Positions 35,405 through 46,662 are shown, counted from the first letter of the stretch. The stretch: DNA of 64,000 nt from Moniliophthora roreri (GCA_001466705.2 LATX02000057.1:186001-250000), one strand, 5' to 3'. Program-made: numbers and translations. The notes: a model not told the origin generated them from the sequence alone.

Positions 35405-36153
35405 ATGAATGGGACCTCTTTTCCTGGCCTAGTACCACTTCACAAACCGGGTCAAGAACCTCTTCCTCCTGGAGTCAGCGAATCGGATAGACCGCAGTAT
35501 GAACAGCTGAAGAAATGGGAGCGCTTTGGGCAGATGGCCCAAGAAAGTTGTATTACCAAAACTGCGCTTGCGGGTGTCGGTGGTGCGTCGTGTCCTCTCT
35601 TCACGGAGTCATTTGTCTCTGAAGTCACTTGCATGCCGTTTTTCGTGCTTGTAGGCCTGGCTATTGGTGCATTCTTTTCCCTGATGTCGAGCTCATTCCA
35701 GTACGAAGACCCTTTGTACCGGCAACGAATGCAGGAAAACATGAAGTATCACCAGAAGGCAAGCCAGATCTTTAAGGAGATGGGCCGAGGGATGTGGACT
35801 ACAGGAAAAGGTTTTGGAAAAGTCGGAGCGCTGTTTGCAAGTATAGAATGCGTGATAGAATCAGTACGTCCACACAGCATGTCAGTCTTGACCAGAGTTC
35901 TCATACGCTACCCTTTCCTGTGACCAGTATCGGGCGAAGAATGATATCTACAACTCGGTTTCTGCTGGATTCCTGTCCGGGGGGATCCTTGCACGCAATT
36001 CTGGTCCGAAAGCTGCCTTTGGTGGCGGCCTGGCTTTTGCGGCGTTTTCGGCCGCAATAGATATCTTTTTTTTGAGACGAGAGACACCAGAGTATGTCCC
36101 GGATTATTCATCGGATGATTTTGTTATTAACCTGATACTATAGCGAGGACTGA
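35405..36153 (+). CDS. TIM22: Mitochondrial import translocase subunit TIM22
   Basis: Channel subunit of the inner-membrane TIM22 complex that inserts multi-pass carrier proteins. Exons 35405-35582, 35655-35863, 35928-36091, 36144-36153 give 186 aa, normal for fungal Tim22. The Tim17/22/23 fold is seen as hydrophobic, glycine-rich segments: [52 protein letters not shown] and [20 protein letters not shown]. The GxxxG-type packing and the two cysteines (SCITK and IECVIES), which in yeast Tim22 form a disulfide, are present. The last exon supplies only the final residues, DED, and the stop. The N-terminal region before the first segment is hydrophilic, as expected for the intermembrane-space side. 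The frame is intact. Confidence 0.92.
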
Positions 36154-38485
36154 TTTCCTGTTTGCTATGTGGTACCCACCTCCGTTACCTTATATCAATA
36201 TATTATCAGCTTCCTTCCCTGTCTTACTCAACACACCGCTTTGCTTGGAATGTCACGTCCGCCTGACCCGTCTTACTCAAAGACTGTCGATATCAGGCAT
36301 ATTATTTCCATCAAGCGGTCAGTGATAGTTCAGCTGATGTGCTACCTAGTGTTTCAAGTTCAGCCGTTGGAATAGCGCATGATGGAGCATCAGCGAGACC
36401 CAGCCGGGATCCTCCAGCGGGGATCCCCCAGCGAATCTGACACTTAATTTATCACCAACTCTGTCTAGCAGGATGGTCGAGTCCTTTACAGTTCGACTCT
36501 TGAGCGCTTTGGCCAGAAGGCAAAGAAACCAAGCACGCCACTTCGTCAAGCTCCGGGTTACATTTATAATTTCAGGCTTCTATTCTAGCATTTACTTCAC
36601 TCTTTGTTGCTAATAACCAATTTTGACCTTGCGTGGTAGCAGGAACGATGTCCATCCAGATTCATTCTTGAATCTACGAGAATCTGAACCTTCTTTTGAG
36701 GGCCCAGCACAACTGCAGGCTAGATGCTCGTAGCATTTGAGATACCTAACTCATAGTATCTTAAGCATATCCGGAGTCCTTGGAGAGTCCGTCAATACCG
36801 AACCTGTCCATTCGGAGCATCTATCAGCGCTGAAGATTCCGGCTACTCAAGCTTCACCCGTGCGGCTAGTATGCGAAATATAGCAGGAGCGCTGTTGCAG
36901 AAGGTTCTGTCTACTGTCAGACCACTCAAGATTGAAGATTTCCGACGCGGAGATATGGATCGTGTAACTGGGCGCTTTACATGTCCAACACGGAAGGCGA
37001 TAAATATAATATTGCCTTTACTCTTCAGGCTTTGTGCGCTCGATATTGGTGTGAGATAGCACTTATTCCCCACAGATTTTAGTTGTCCGTTCCTGCATGC
37101 GTAGATCATTCCAGGCAACCATCCCCTATCCCGATGATGACGCATGGAACTGGTTACTGAGCCACCCTTGATTGCATTAAGATGACGGCTCCGCTTGTTC
37201 CCGCTATCCCGTTGTGTGTAAGACTAAGTGCTTTCAAATCGCGATTGGCGACTGCAGCTCACACCGTGCCCGAATAGTTGATGCTAGAGGATACCGGTTA
37301 AGCCTGTAATGCACACGACTGATTCCAAGGTGTACGAACATGGTAAGATTGATGGGTGGCGGGAGGGGTGATAGATGGCTTCAATCCTGAAACAATAGGA
37401 TACGAGAGAGTGCGAGGGATGCGAGGGATATGGAGACAGTGAAGGGGTCATTAGTTCCGTGAATGATAGATCTAGGGGCTGACAGATCGTGTGCCACAAC
37501 TCGACAGCGTAACAGGAGGTTGTGTTATGGTCTAGAGGCTTCAATGGTGGAAGACCACTTGAACCGCCCCAACCTCGACCTCCATGACCTTTGCCCGTCA
37601 TAACGTTGTCCTCTTCAACCCCATCGACTGCGATATTCAGGGCATAACCCACCATGGCAATACTGACTTGAATTTCTGTAATTCCACTTCACTTTCCGAA
37701 AAAATCGGTAGCACATCTGGTGGATTGCTGGTCATGGGATACATACAACTCGGGAGTCATGGGCCACTTTCGGGCACTTGGGCGACAAAGTGGAAATTGA
37801 ACTTCAAAATGTCAATGGGCCATACAAATGATCTCGTTGAGGCCGATAGCGCCGACACGCGTCGAACGTTCCAAGATAGGAACGCTGAGCCGATGTCTAA
37901 GTGTGGGCAGACGTCGAGTGCGACGTGAAGGACGATATAACCTCGTCACGCCAGGTGGCGTGCGTAGACACGAGGCATGATCCATCAAGCATGCCTACGC
38001 ACACCTTGTCCACAATAACACTCTTTTCATATTCCACTTCTTATTCCCCTTTGGCAGACACTTATTGAGGGACCGCAGTGCTGGCAGTGCAGTATATATT
38101 GCTTGAGGCTCGACCACAGTCGACTAGCGCGCGGACTGTTCGACGCACACGTGGTTACGCACATACTAGTCTTTTCTCATGATCCAAACAGATACCGATT
38201 CAGTGTCTCTACGATGTTTTGATAGCTCATGGAAGACGAGAAGATTTCAGCAAAGTAAATGAGGCCATTTCATGATCATGGGCGTTTAGAGCTGAAGGTA
38301 GCCAATTCCTGCAGTTCAACTCGTTTCACTCACGTTTACCGCACAGCAGCCCATTGATTCTCCAAGCTTTTACATCGTTGTTTTCACGTTACTGGTTCTG
38401 GCGTGGCTTGCACGATTAGACCATAACATATTCTGAACGGCGAAGAGTAGCTGCGCTCAGGTAGACGCTGATTCTACTCAAGTCT
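36154..38485. other. 2.3-kb gene-poor region
   Basis: No supportable gene. The longest frames (114-123 codons at 37284-37928) overlap each other on opposite strands and show no family resemblance. The last few hundred bases are presumably the promoter of the gene at 38532. Confidence 0.5.
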
Positions 38486-38491
38486 TATAAA
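38486..38491 (+). promoter_or_regulatory. TATA box of the NLR-leader-like gene
   Basis: TATAAA, 46 bp before the ATG at 38532. Confidence 0.5.
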
Positions 38492-38531
38492 CGCGCCTTC
38501 CGTCTGCAACTCTACCCACACAGCTCTATCA

Positions 38532-39768
38532 ATGGCTTTCTTTGCCAATTCAAACGGCTTCAACATCTCTGGCGGCGAATTCAGCAACGTCGCACGGGAC
38601 CAGTACAACACAAGGCAACAGACTACCAACAATATCACCGATTCTTACAACACTCGTACGACGACGAACTATGACTCTTATAATCGGACATACCAATACA
38701 GACAGGACAATAGTATGTATTCTTGATTTGGCTTGTCGACTTTCCGAATGGACCCATGTATGGATTTTAGGGGACAATCGGCAATCGGTCAATGGAAACT
38801 ACCAAGACCGCCGAGAGTGGGCGCAGGCGGGCAGGAACAGTACGTGTAGTTGGCGGTTTGTATTTGGTTTACTTCTCAACTAAATACTGCTATGCTTAGA
38901 TGGATATGCTACTGGGAAGGCCTACCAAGAAGCCATGATGCAAGAACAGGCTCGTATTGCCATGCAACAAGGGGTTCCAAGTCTTCCTCCGAGTCGTACG
39001 CGACAGCAACGTCCACAAAGCCGACAACCACAAAAACAGCAGAGGCGAGAGCCCTTACCTGCACCTCCCTCAATTCCGATTCCTCCTGTTGCTCGTTTTA
39101 ACGAGGATCATTCACCTCAAGGCAGCCTGTCACCCCAGGACAAATCGGACTCTGATCGCATCCTTGCGTCTCTAAGTCCGAAGCAGAACCAGTATCGTGC
39201 CACCCCTGACAGCCGCAGCGCTGCTTCTTCCTGTTCTAATTCTCAGAGGAATGGCAGTGAGGGGGAATTAATGCGCAAGGAAGCCGAAGAACTTCGTTCT
39301 CAGTTCGAACACGATCGCAATATCATGAAGCGGCAGTCGAACGACAGTCGCAGCAGTCCTTCCCGTGCCACTTCTCGGAGGGATGGGATTGAGGGGAACT
39401 CAGAGCAAAAAGAGGCAGAGGAAATTTCCCGATCTTATTCCTCGAGCGTAAAGCCTCCCATTATTGCAGGGAAGAAAGAAGTAGGAGGGTCTGGGCCCGA
39501 GGCTCCAGTCCCGCCACCACATGCTCAAGTTGAACACGCTGCTTCCGTGCATCCTTCAGTTCATTCTCCTCACCACACTGTGGAGCCTGGCGACAGGCTC
39601 GTGTCTGAGAGCGAGAGTGAAGAGGCTAGCACGGCCTCTTCACAGCCAACAGGTGCAACTGAAAACGTGCACATTGAGGCAGATCGAGTCAATCCTGAGG
39701 AGCGAAAGTCAAGGAATCCGTTTAGGCGTCTTCATCGTTGGACGCCTTGGGCTTGGAAGAGCTCTTGA
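38532..39768 (+). CDS. Protein with NLR-style prion-like N-terminus and disordered tail
   Basis: Exons 38532-38712, 38771-38839, 38900-39768; 372 aa. The start MAFFANSNGFNISGGEFSNV followed by ARDQYN is the short leader found at the N-terminus of many Agaricomycete NLR-like and kinase proteins (pattern F-x-I-x-G-G-x-F-x-N-V-x-x-x-Q). It continues into about 40 residues rich in Asn, Gln, Thr, Tyr and Arg, a composition typical of prion-like domains. Instead of a NACHT or kinase domain, the rest is predicted disordered: Pro/Gln-rich (PPSRTRQQRPQSRQP), then a charged region with two related blocks (NGSEGELMRKEAEELRS and DGIEGNSEQKEAEEISRS), and a basic, aromatic C-terminus FRRLHRWTPWAWKSS that could touch membranes. 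The frame is intact. Function unknown; a stand-alone partner of NLR proteins is inference. Confidence 0.75.
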
Positions 39769-39992
39769 ATACCTGGAATTGGGGGTGGGACATTGGGTAC
39801 GTGACATCCGGGTTGGTAGTTTGTTACTATGCTGTGCAGCATATGTTCAATATGTGGATTATGATATTTCGTTCGTATAGTATGTACTATTGGATTGTGC
39901 TAATGTAATTCCATGAAAGGGCAACTATGACGCATTATATTTCCACTTGCATTCGCAAACCGGAGCACAAGCGGCCACGGTATGGCGAGTTA

Positions 39993-40797
39993 GTAGGAAT
40001 TACACGATACAACGACAGCTGCAGGGCATTTACGATTCATTCATAAATGAAATGTTTGACATCATAGTTGGTCCAGACGATGCTGATACCACATGCAAGA
40101 CATGCAACCAAACATCCAGAGGCAGGGATGCTAACGGTGCGTGGGTGCCTCGCCCATGTAAGAGCTATGATACCCGCCATTGCCAGCACAAACCCCAACA
40201 AGGAGCAAAGGATGCACAGAAAATGGCAACGGCTGAGCAGATTGATGGGTGGATGATGGAAAAATGGCCCTACGTGAACCAAACGCGGGTTGGCACTGTG
40301 AACCGCTGGTCCCTCCCAATTTGATCTGGGAGGCTGGTCAGTCTCTGGCGAGTTAGTGACCTGGTTAGCAGCCATGTCGAGGATAACTTCTCCTTTACTT
40401 GGTGCAGGTGGTGTTATATCGGCGACCTCTTCCTCCTTTTGTTTTGCTTCCTTAACTTTGAACCGGACGAGAAAGAAGGCACCGATGAAGGCCATGAAAG
40501 ACGCGTTCATATGAATGACCAGTGCACACATCAAGCAAGCGTTTGATGCATCCACAAGTCTCGAATGACTATTTGCGTCCGGTGAAAGTGGGGCCGTTAC
40601 TTGTAAAAGACCTGCTTCGACGGAGGCAAGGAATGTAGTCTAATCAGGTGCAGAGGTGAGCTCTCCATATCTATGCAATGAGCGAACACGTACGATCAAG
40701 CTTATGAGTTGTAAGCGGTCATTCCAACAATCGACGAGCTCTTTCATGGCCTCCCTTCGAGATTCTTCGTCTGCGTCATCCTGTTGCTTCTGGGTGC
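39993..40797 (-). repeat. Near-identical tract, arm 2 of the inverted pair
   Basis: Reverse complement of this segment matches 13797-14589. It covers exons 3 and 4 of copy B plus 44 bp past the stop. Upstream, exon 2 and introns 1-2 of B and A are much more diverged. Confidence 0.9.
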
Positions 40798-41020
40798 CTG
40801 TGTATTGTAAGTACCACAATGAATATTGGGGTGACCTTGAAAAACAAGAACACACGTTTCCTTGTCGGGACCGTTTCCTTTGGTTGTACTCCCGGATCGA
40901 CGAGGTGGTACCTCGACTGTTCCTTGGGTACACCACTAATGTATGAAGTACTGGCACCTGAAAGGTTCTTTAGAATATGAACTGGGAAAGTTGACTACAC
41001 GTACGAGAGAAACGCTTCAT
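40037..41020 (-). CDS. Four-pass membrane protein, copy B (inverted near-copy of A)
   Basis: Exons 41020-41005, 40957-40856, 40797-40694, 40639-40037; 274 aa, with the same exon plan as copies A and C (16-nt first exon, 104-nt third exon). Exon 4 differs from copy A at about eight of 172 residues, while exon 2 (ASTSYISGVPKEQSRYHLVD against ADTYTRGAPKEQSKYNLIDD) differs at nearly half. All four hydrophobic segments and the KEAKQKEEE loop are intact, so it is likely expressed. Because its start, splice sites and TATA-like element are its own, B is a separate old paralogue whose 3' two-thirds were homogenised with A. Function unknown. Confidence 0.87.
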
Positions 41021-41069
41021 CTTTATCCGCAGTGCTAGCCTTAAGTTCAATTCCTCGTCATGAGCATCC

Positions 41070-41076
41070 TTATATA
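41070..41076 (-). promoter_or_regulatory. TATA-like element of copy B
   Basis: Read on the minus strand as TATATAA, 49 bp upstream of the ATG at 41020, matching the position of the element before copy C. Confidence 0.45.
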
Positions 41077-41969
41077 CACCTTCTGCTCCACAGGTCTCCG
41101 TGAGCGCTGTACCAGCGCATAGGTATTGGAGTCCGAGCCTGTCCGAATAGCGTCGACTTGATTAAAGTGAAGACTATCTGAGGTCATCAATGAAAAGGTG
41201 ATTGGCTATTTTTGGAGTACAGCCGCGAGTCTGGTAGAAATTGCATTACCAAAGACAAGAGACGCTTAGCGCATGGACCATGGATCACCTGCCTATTCCC
41301 AGCACCTAGGGATCGGAATCGTTGAAGATCTTTCGTCTCTCTTCGTTAGAAATACATAGTACGCATTCGACGGGTAAGCTTGACTCTCAAGAACCTTAAC
41401 AGGTTACCAAACGAAGTCACTGGAGCGAACAGTCTAGACGGCTGATATGTACCAAATATCTTTTCTTTCTTCCCTAGTACACAAAAGGTTGGTTATGATA
41501 CTATGAGAGAATCATTGACCTACCAAGAGCATGATCTTCGATCGGAGAATCTCTATTACTTGATCCTATAGAGGTGAAAAGTTGGTACTGGACTAAGCGA
41601 ACGTTCCATTCTCTCCGAGACAGATAGAGGAAGGACAAGGAAGAAGAAATCCGCGATGCAATTCTTATAGAACCGAACCACGACGCGGGATAAATCGCCA
41701 ACATGGGAAGTTTGCATTTCAAAGAATCTTCTCTGAGAATGTGACAATCCAGAAGGCTACTGAGCTGCGGGCTCAAAGGAATAGGACAGAATGCTGGTGT
41801 TCGGGAAACAGGACATTGGATGAGATCTTCTGTTCAGTCAAAGGTTAAGTTGGCTGGACCGACATTGGATTTCATACGTGAAACTGGATATGGTGCAAAG
41901 GGCCTACTGTTCGCGGCATGTGTTCATAATGCATGGGTGAAATACACATATTACGATATATGAGTGGAC
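41077..41969. other. Intergenic region between copy B and RPL33
   Basis: About 890 bp with only short frames; nothing recognised. Confidence 0.55.
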
Positions 41970-42476
41970 TCAAATAGTGGAAGGATACAACATGACCCTG
42001 ACACTAGCACCAAATGCACGAGGGGGGAGGTTTGAACGGAATTTGCCCTTGACAACACCATTGTTTCCGTGTGGTCGTGTTACTCGCCTGCAAGTGAATG
42101 AGAGATAGTCCCAAGTGAGGAATCGCAGGACACTCACCCCCAGATAACTCGAACCTTTGAACCCCGAATCTCACGCTTCGCCTTGTAAACGAATGCAACC
42201 CGCTGTGAATCGAGTCATCAGCATATGGTCCTCAGAAAAGTTTCACTATAACGCACCTTTCCCAAATAGAACTGAGCATCCTCCTTTGTTGCTACACCCT
42301 CGATCTGCAACAAGCTGGTATTGGGGCGGGAGTTGCGCTTTCCACGTTTGTGACCTAGGACACGGCCTTTGCTGTATAGTCTGCATCCAAATCAGAGTCA
42401 GTCAATCCAGCTCATTTCGACCAGTAAGATCGCAGAAAAAGCACGAAAGCAGCAGTACAGACCTAGTTGAGCCCAT
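41970..42476 (-). CDS. RPL33: 60S ribosomal protein eL33 (L33/L35a)
   Basis: Structural protein of the large cytosolic ribosomal subunit. It is easy to miss because its four exons are short: 42476-42463, 42380-42257, 42202-42138, 42087-41970 (introns 82, 54 and 50 nt); 106 aa, the normal family length. The spliced protein shows the family signature from end to end: [20 protein letters not shown], then [60 protein letters not shown] and [20 protein letters not shown] with a final Ile. The first exon codes for only four and two-thirds residues. This is a conserved, essential gene sitting inside otherwise lineage-specific sequence. Confidence 0.95.
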
Positions 42477-42744
42477 TTTGAGGAAGTTTTTGGTGTGGGG
42501 GGGTGTCTTGAGGGGCTTGAGGCGGGCGATTTGTAGACGGTGTATTTCTGATTCGGTGTCTGCTACAAGATTAGTAAGGCTACGATCGTGGGAAGTCGAT
42601 ATCTATATAGACGCCCGCAACTCGTCCACCAACTTTCTCTTTCGAGTACGGCCCAGAACGCAAATATGAGCTCATTATAAACAGCCAAATCTTCTCAGGC
42701 GCGATTAATTCTTGGAAGAAAAATGCAGAAATGCAGAAACATCA
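42477..42744. other. Upstream region of RPL33
   Basis: About 270 bp holding the eL33 5' region. It borders the relic described next. Nothing else is recognised. Confidence 0.5.
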
Positions 42745-43300
42745 CTTACTCGCAATTCCATCGCTGGAGAGCATACCCTGCTCGTACGGAACTTAGTCGA
42801 ACAAGGATTTTTGTTGATTGTCGCCCAAGTTCGTCCCAATGGCTCAAAGCTAGCAATTCTTCCTCCATCTGACACTCTGAACGCCACCTCGTCATGTCCG
42901 ATGCTTGCGCAACCATGTTCGTTGGTCTCATTATCACCTTTCACCATCACTACCGCGACGATCATGGCTGCAGGCCCCACTACTCGTCCTTCCAGATCCT
43001 AGGACTTATCGCCTAGCGCAGTTGCAGGAGTAGGCTTTGCAGAAACATAGTTGTTCGTTGCATGTGTTGTCCTCGCATGGTGGATCATGAAAGCAGAGAA
43101 AAGAGACGATTATGAATCACAGAACAGGCTGTCCCCTTCTCGTACGTCCCGTTCCTCCGAACCTTTGTTGTGAGATTCTTTGTTCACACATCGTTGTTGC
43201 GCAGGGTTTCCACTGTCAGCCTCAAAGTCGCCTTTGGCAATCAGAGGGTTGTCTGATCGCTATAATGCCCGCAATATGATAAGATGATGAGTCCTTCGTC
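42745..43300 (+). pseudogene. Decayed copy of the 48104 membrane-protein gene
   Basis: The sequence aligns with 48440-48990: the block LLVRNLVEQG, then QVRPNGSKLAILPPSDTLNA, the Thr/Ser-rich stalk and the start of the membrane region. The 5' half (outer domain) is missing. In-frame stops interrupt it at 43000-43002 and 43048-43050. The intron near the 3' end is still present with its GTACGT donor and GCAG acceptor, so the copy arose at DNA level, not through an mRNA. The C-terminal PY-tail coding part has further drifted. It lies 5 kb upstream of the intact gene in the same orientation. Confidence 0.85.
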
Positions 43301-44226
43301 ATCGCCATCATGATAGAAGTACAGACAGTGCAATGAGCGATGTATGATCAAAGTGTAGTTGTCTGTGTCTTCTCTCGTCATCTACGGGTACCCTTCAAGC
43401 ACGAAACTCTTATCACTCTTCAACCCGTCAAGAAGATGCGGTTCAAGTGATAGAATGGCGCACTGGTAGCATCGAGACACTAGGGAGAAGGCAATCGGGC
43501 TTTTTCATAGCGATAAGTATCCATCCAGGTACCATTTCACCCAAATGCAAACGCTCATGATCAAATGAGTACCTCTTGTAGAGCCGATGGCTTGCTCGGA
43601 GATGTGGCAAAAAGGGATTTGTATTGGACGAAACTCTGCTTTTGCGCTGGCCAGGCTCCTCTGTTCCTGTCCCCAGCCTGTACTCGAAATTGAGACTGGA
43701 CTAGTATCCTCGACTGCCTTCATCGATCGTCTTGACAGGACCTAGATCTAAAATGATACCGATCTCCGGGAGTAGACCTCTCTGAGTCTTTCAATGATCA
43801 TCGTATCAATTTTCCATGGTGCTTTAACCCAGACTCGTAACCAGTCTTTGCACGGTTCAATGTCAATCAATTGGGATGTGAAGCTTGAAGCTTGAAGGGT
43901 AGTAAGACCTAAAACTCATCAGTGCAACTAGGCACAGTGTTTTCCCTTCTCACCATCGTCATTAATGCATGATCCAACGCTGTTCAGGGCTCGCCATTCG
44001 ACAAGTATATTTGATGTCCGATCGGCAGCCGATGTGGGGGTAGGAGGAAAGCTGGGTGATTCCCACGATGAAATTGGAAATAGATTGTGTATAGGCCCAG
44101 GTTTTATCCTTCATCCTTTTCAGCATCCAACAAAAGTCTTTTGTTCGATCATGGGAAACACACGCATCAAGGGGCATAACTTGAACTCAAAGAGGCACCT
44201 GGAAGCACTTGGACTACGTAGATTTC
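43301..44226. other. Intergenic region, nothing recognised
   Basis: About 930 bp between the relic and the next gene. Frames are short; there is a small direct repeat GAAGCTT at about 43883-43896. No gene supported. Confidence 0.5.
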
Positions 44227-45193
44227 ATGCCTCCGCCAGGAGCTGTACGAAAAGAGTTTACTGGTTGTGAGTGACTTCCTGCTCGTCAATTCTTAGCCTC
44301 GGAGACCCATTACTTTCCATAGATCCTCTTTTTCACGCTGATTCAAGTTTGTTGGCTTCTTCATTGGCATCCATCACTCCTGTAACTTTTCATACCGGAA
44401 GGGAAGACCAAGATGACAGTGGTGGCTCTTTTCCCAGCACCAGGCCCTTCGAAACCAGCAAAGGCACTGCTCCAACACTAATACCCATCTGGTAAGCAGG
44501 GGGATCTTGGTTCACTGCATATCGCTCATGCATTTGCCTCGACTAGTTTCAATCCAGGACAGGACAAGACAGAAACAACGGCCAAAAAAACGACGTGCGC
44601 GTCGGCACTCATTACCGAACACGACTTTATGACTGGCTCAAAAGTCACACTGAGTGCTGCGACCCAGTCTATGATTCGTGTGAGGACTGCTGAACCGGTC
44701 TCTAGTGTAACTTCTAGCGTCTCAGCTCAGTACGTCGGAAGTTATTATGTGTCATTTCTTTCCGTTGACGCAGTGTCTGGAAAGAAACTTCCCCGTCGCA
44801 CCAATAGTCATCGGAAGTATTGGAGGTGTTCTCAGTCTCCTCCTTATTTCCTTTGTCCTTCGATACCGGCGAAGGCTGTTCCCACGGGATCGGCATCCAC
44901 ACCCTAGTGCAGACGTGCAACCGTTCTCAACAAGACGTGGCGACATACTTATTGACACAACATCCGTCATCATCAATCAAGCTCGACCAAGCTCGACAGT
45001 GCAGAACAATCGAACATCCTCTACTTATTTAGGCGCTGGCATCTCCCAATCGCTATCTGTGCATGCTCCGACAGGTCATACTTGGGTGACATTCGGTAGC
45101 GGTAGCGATCAAACGGAGGAGGCACTTCCTAATTATTGGGAAGGAGAGCCTCTTCCGAGCTATCAGTCGACGAACCTGATGGTAACAAGATGA
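44227..45193 (+). CDS. Single-pass membrane protein with PY-type tail (gene E)
   Basis: Exons 44227-44266, 44323-44491, 44547-44729, 44785-45193; 266 aa. A Ser/Thr-rich outer part is followed by one membrane helix, VAPIVIGSIGGVLSLLLISF, and a basic stop-transfer YRRR. The tail contains HTWVTFGSGSDQTEEALPNY and LPSYQS, two LPxY motifs. It is paralogous to the gene facing it at 45774-46662, with the same intron phases around the membrane exon and matching NTWVTFGSDSDETYETLPSY. No cleavable signal peptide is evident with this start, so the helix probably acts as the membrane signal, or an upstream exon was missed. Overall it resembles Mid2/Wsc-style surface sensors only in architecture. Function unknown; exon 1 is the least certain part. 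Confidence 0.68.
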
Positions 45194-45773
45194 GCGGCTG
45201 ATACTCCATACCTGTCGATCATGAGCTTGGGTTGCACGCTTCTTATCTGTATATAGGACTCTGATGAAGACAGTTTTCAGCTGAAACGTGATGGAACAAT
45301 GTTCACTCTCAAATCAAGGAAGTCTCCGAGATTGACGACCAGATCGCCGCAGCAGGCGAGCTACATTCCCCAATCCCCTGACGTTCGCTACCTAGTAGGA
45401 TCTTTCCGCACCAAGTGTGGTTGTGATACATCAGGCTTTTGTCTACAAAAGGCAGTTTCGAGAGGATTGGTCGGACATGATCTTGACGAGGATTTGAGTC
45501 TATAGAAAGGTTTAGTGATATCCAGATCACTGATGCACCAATGTACCCCTTGAAGGTCTTCACAGTGCAGTCATTCTATGCTTGAAGCTTGAATAGTGTC
45601 AGACTGAGGAATATACCTATGGGGCCGCATAAAAAGATGTTTCAGCATTAGTTGGAGGTAGGTTTTCAAGTAGTATTGCCTATTACACCGACATCGGTAC
45701 AATTGTACCGGCATACCACCGAAGTGAAGACCAGCCCACTGTAAATGATGGCGTGAATGTTTCAACCGGTTCA
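45194..45773. other. Spacer between convergent paralogues
   Basis: About 580 bp between the stop codons of genes E and D, which face each other. It holds both 3' ends; no coding sequence recognised. Confidence 0.55.
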
Positions 45774-46662
45774 TCATTGACTCTGAGACCGGATTGAACG
45801 ATAACTTGGAAGATTGTTGTCTGTCCGATAACTAGGAAGGGTTTCGTACGTTTCATCACTGTCGCTCCCGAATGTGACCCAGGTATTTCGAGCTTGACCA
45901 GTAAGTGATGAATTCCTATCTATGTCGCGGCGCGAAGACATTGATGAACGGAAACGAGCCGACCCCACGCTAATGCCTATGCCAGAGAAGGGATACGGGG
46001 ATACGAGCAACTGGTTGGAGTTGCGTCGTCTTCGACGAAGGACGCAGAGAATGAAGAGGCCTCCACAGATGAGAGCGATAACACCTCCGACAACCCCAAT
46101 AATCATTGCAACGGGAATATTCCTTTTCAGGTGTAGCTTCAGCAAGGAGGATCATGTGCACGGTGCTTTACTCACAGAGATGAGCCTGCGGAGGGGATAG
46201 ACGTAGACGATAATAAAGGAGTTCTAGTACGAACTACGGAAGTGGTAGTAACGCCTGTTATGGTCGTCGAGCCGGTTGCAACACCCTGTGCATCTGTGAG
46301 AGCAGACACGGTTGTGAATGTGCTGATCACAGGTTCCGTTGTCAACTCTGGCTCGCCTGCATTAATCCTGGACATGACCATAAAGTGACTCAAGTATGAA
46401 TGATGCAAAATCTTGCTTACCGAACTGGCGCAGATGTCGGGGCTGTGTCATTATTGGTCAATGTTGAGTTTGGACTCTGGCTCGCTGAACCGGTACTGGC
46501 ATTTACCGGGGGCTGGCTGCCGGATGAGGATGAACTAGAGTTACTATCCTGACCTGTAGTCGAATCATCGCTTCCGTTGTTCACTGCAAATGGAATAGCA
46601 GTGGGAGCATTAGATCTCGCAACCGGAGACCAAGTGCTAGCAACATCAGACGTCGAGGACAT
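45774..46662 (-). CDS. Single-pass membrane protein with PY-type tail (gene D)
   Basis: Exons 46662-46421, 46367-46176 and 46122-45774 give 260 aa from the first in-frame ATG. The outer part is Ser/Thr/Asn-rich (for example SSSSSSGSQPPVNASTGSAS), consistent with heavy O-glycosylation. The membrane helix VAMIIGVVGGVIALICGGLF is followed by RRRRR and a tail with NTWVTFGSDSDETYETLPSY and NLPSYRS. The open frame continues about 23 codons upstream without an ATG (to a stop just before 46731), so a 5' exon carrying a signal peptide may be missing. It is the convergent paralogue of gene E, with whose tail it shares the SD-x-T-x-E-x-LP-x-Y pattern. A wall-stress-sensor-like role is possible from architecture alone; function unknown. 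Confidence 0.7.

Noticed and set aside
36451..36540. Possible tRNA-like segment (GATGGTCGAG with GTTCGACTC)
   Set aside because: The A-box and B-box spacing is wrong and no acceptor stem can be formed.
37284..37928. Two open frames of 123 and 114 codons on opposite strands
   Set aside because: They overlap each other, with low-complexity parts and no recognisable domain.
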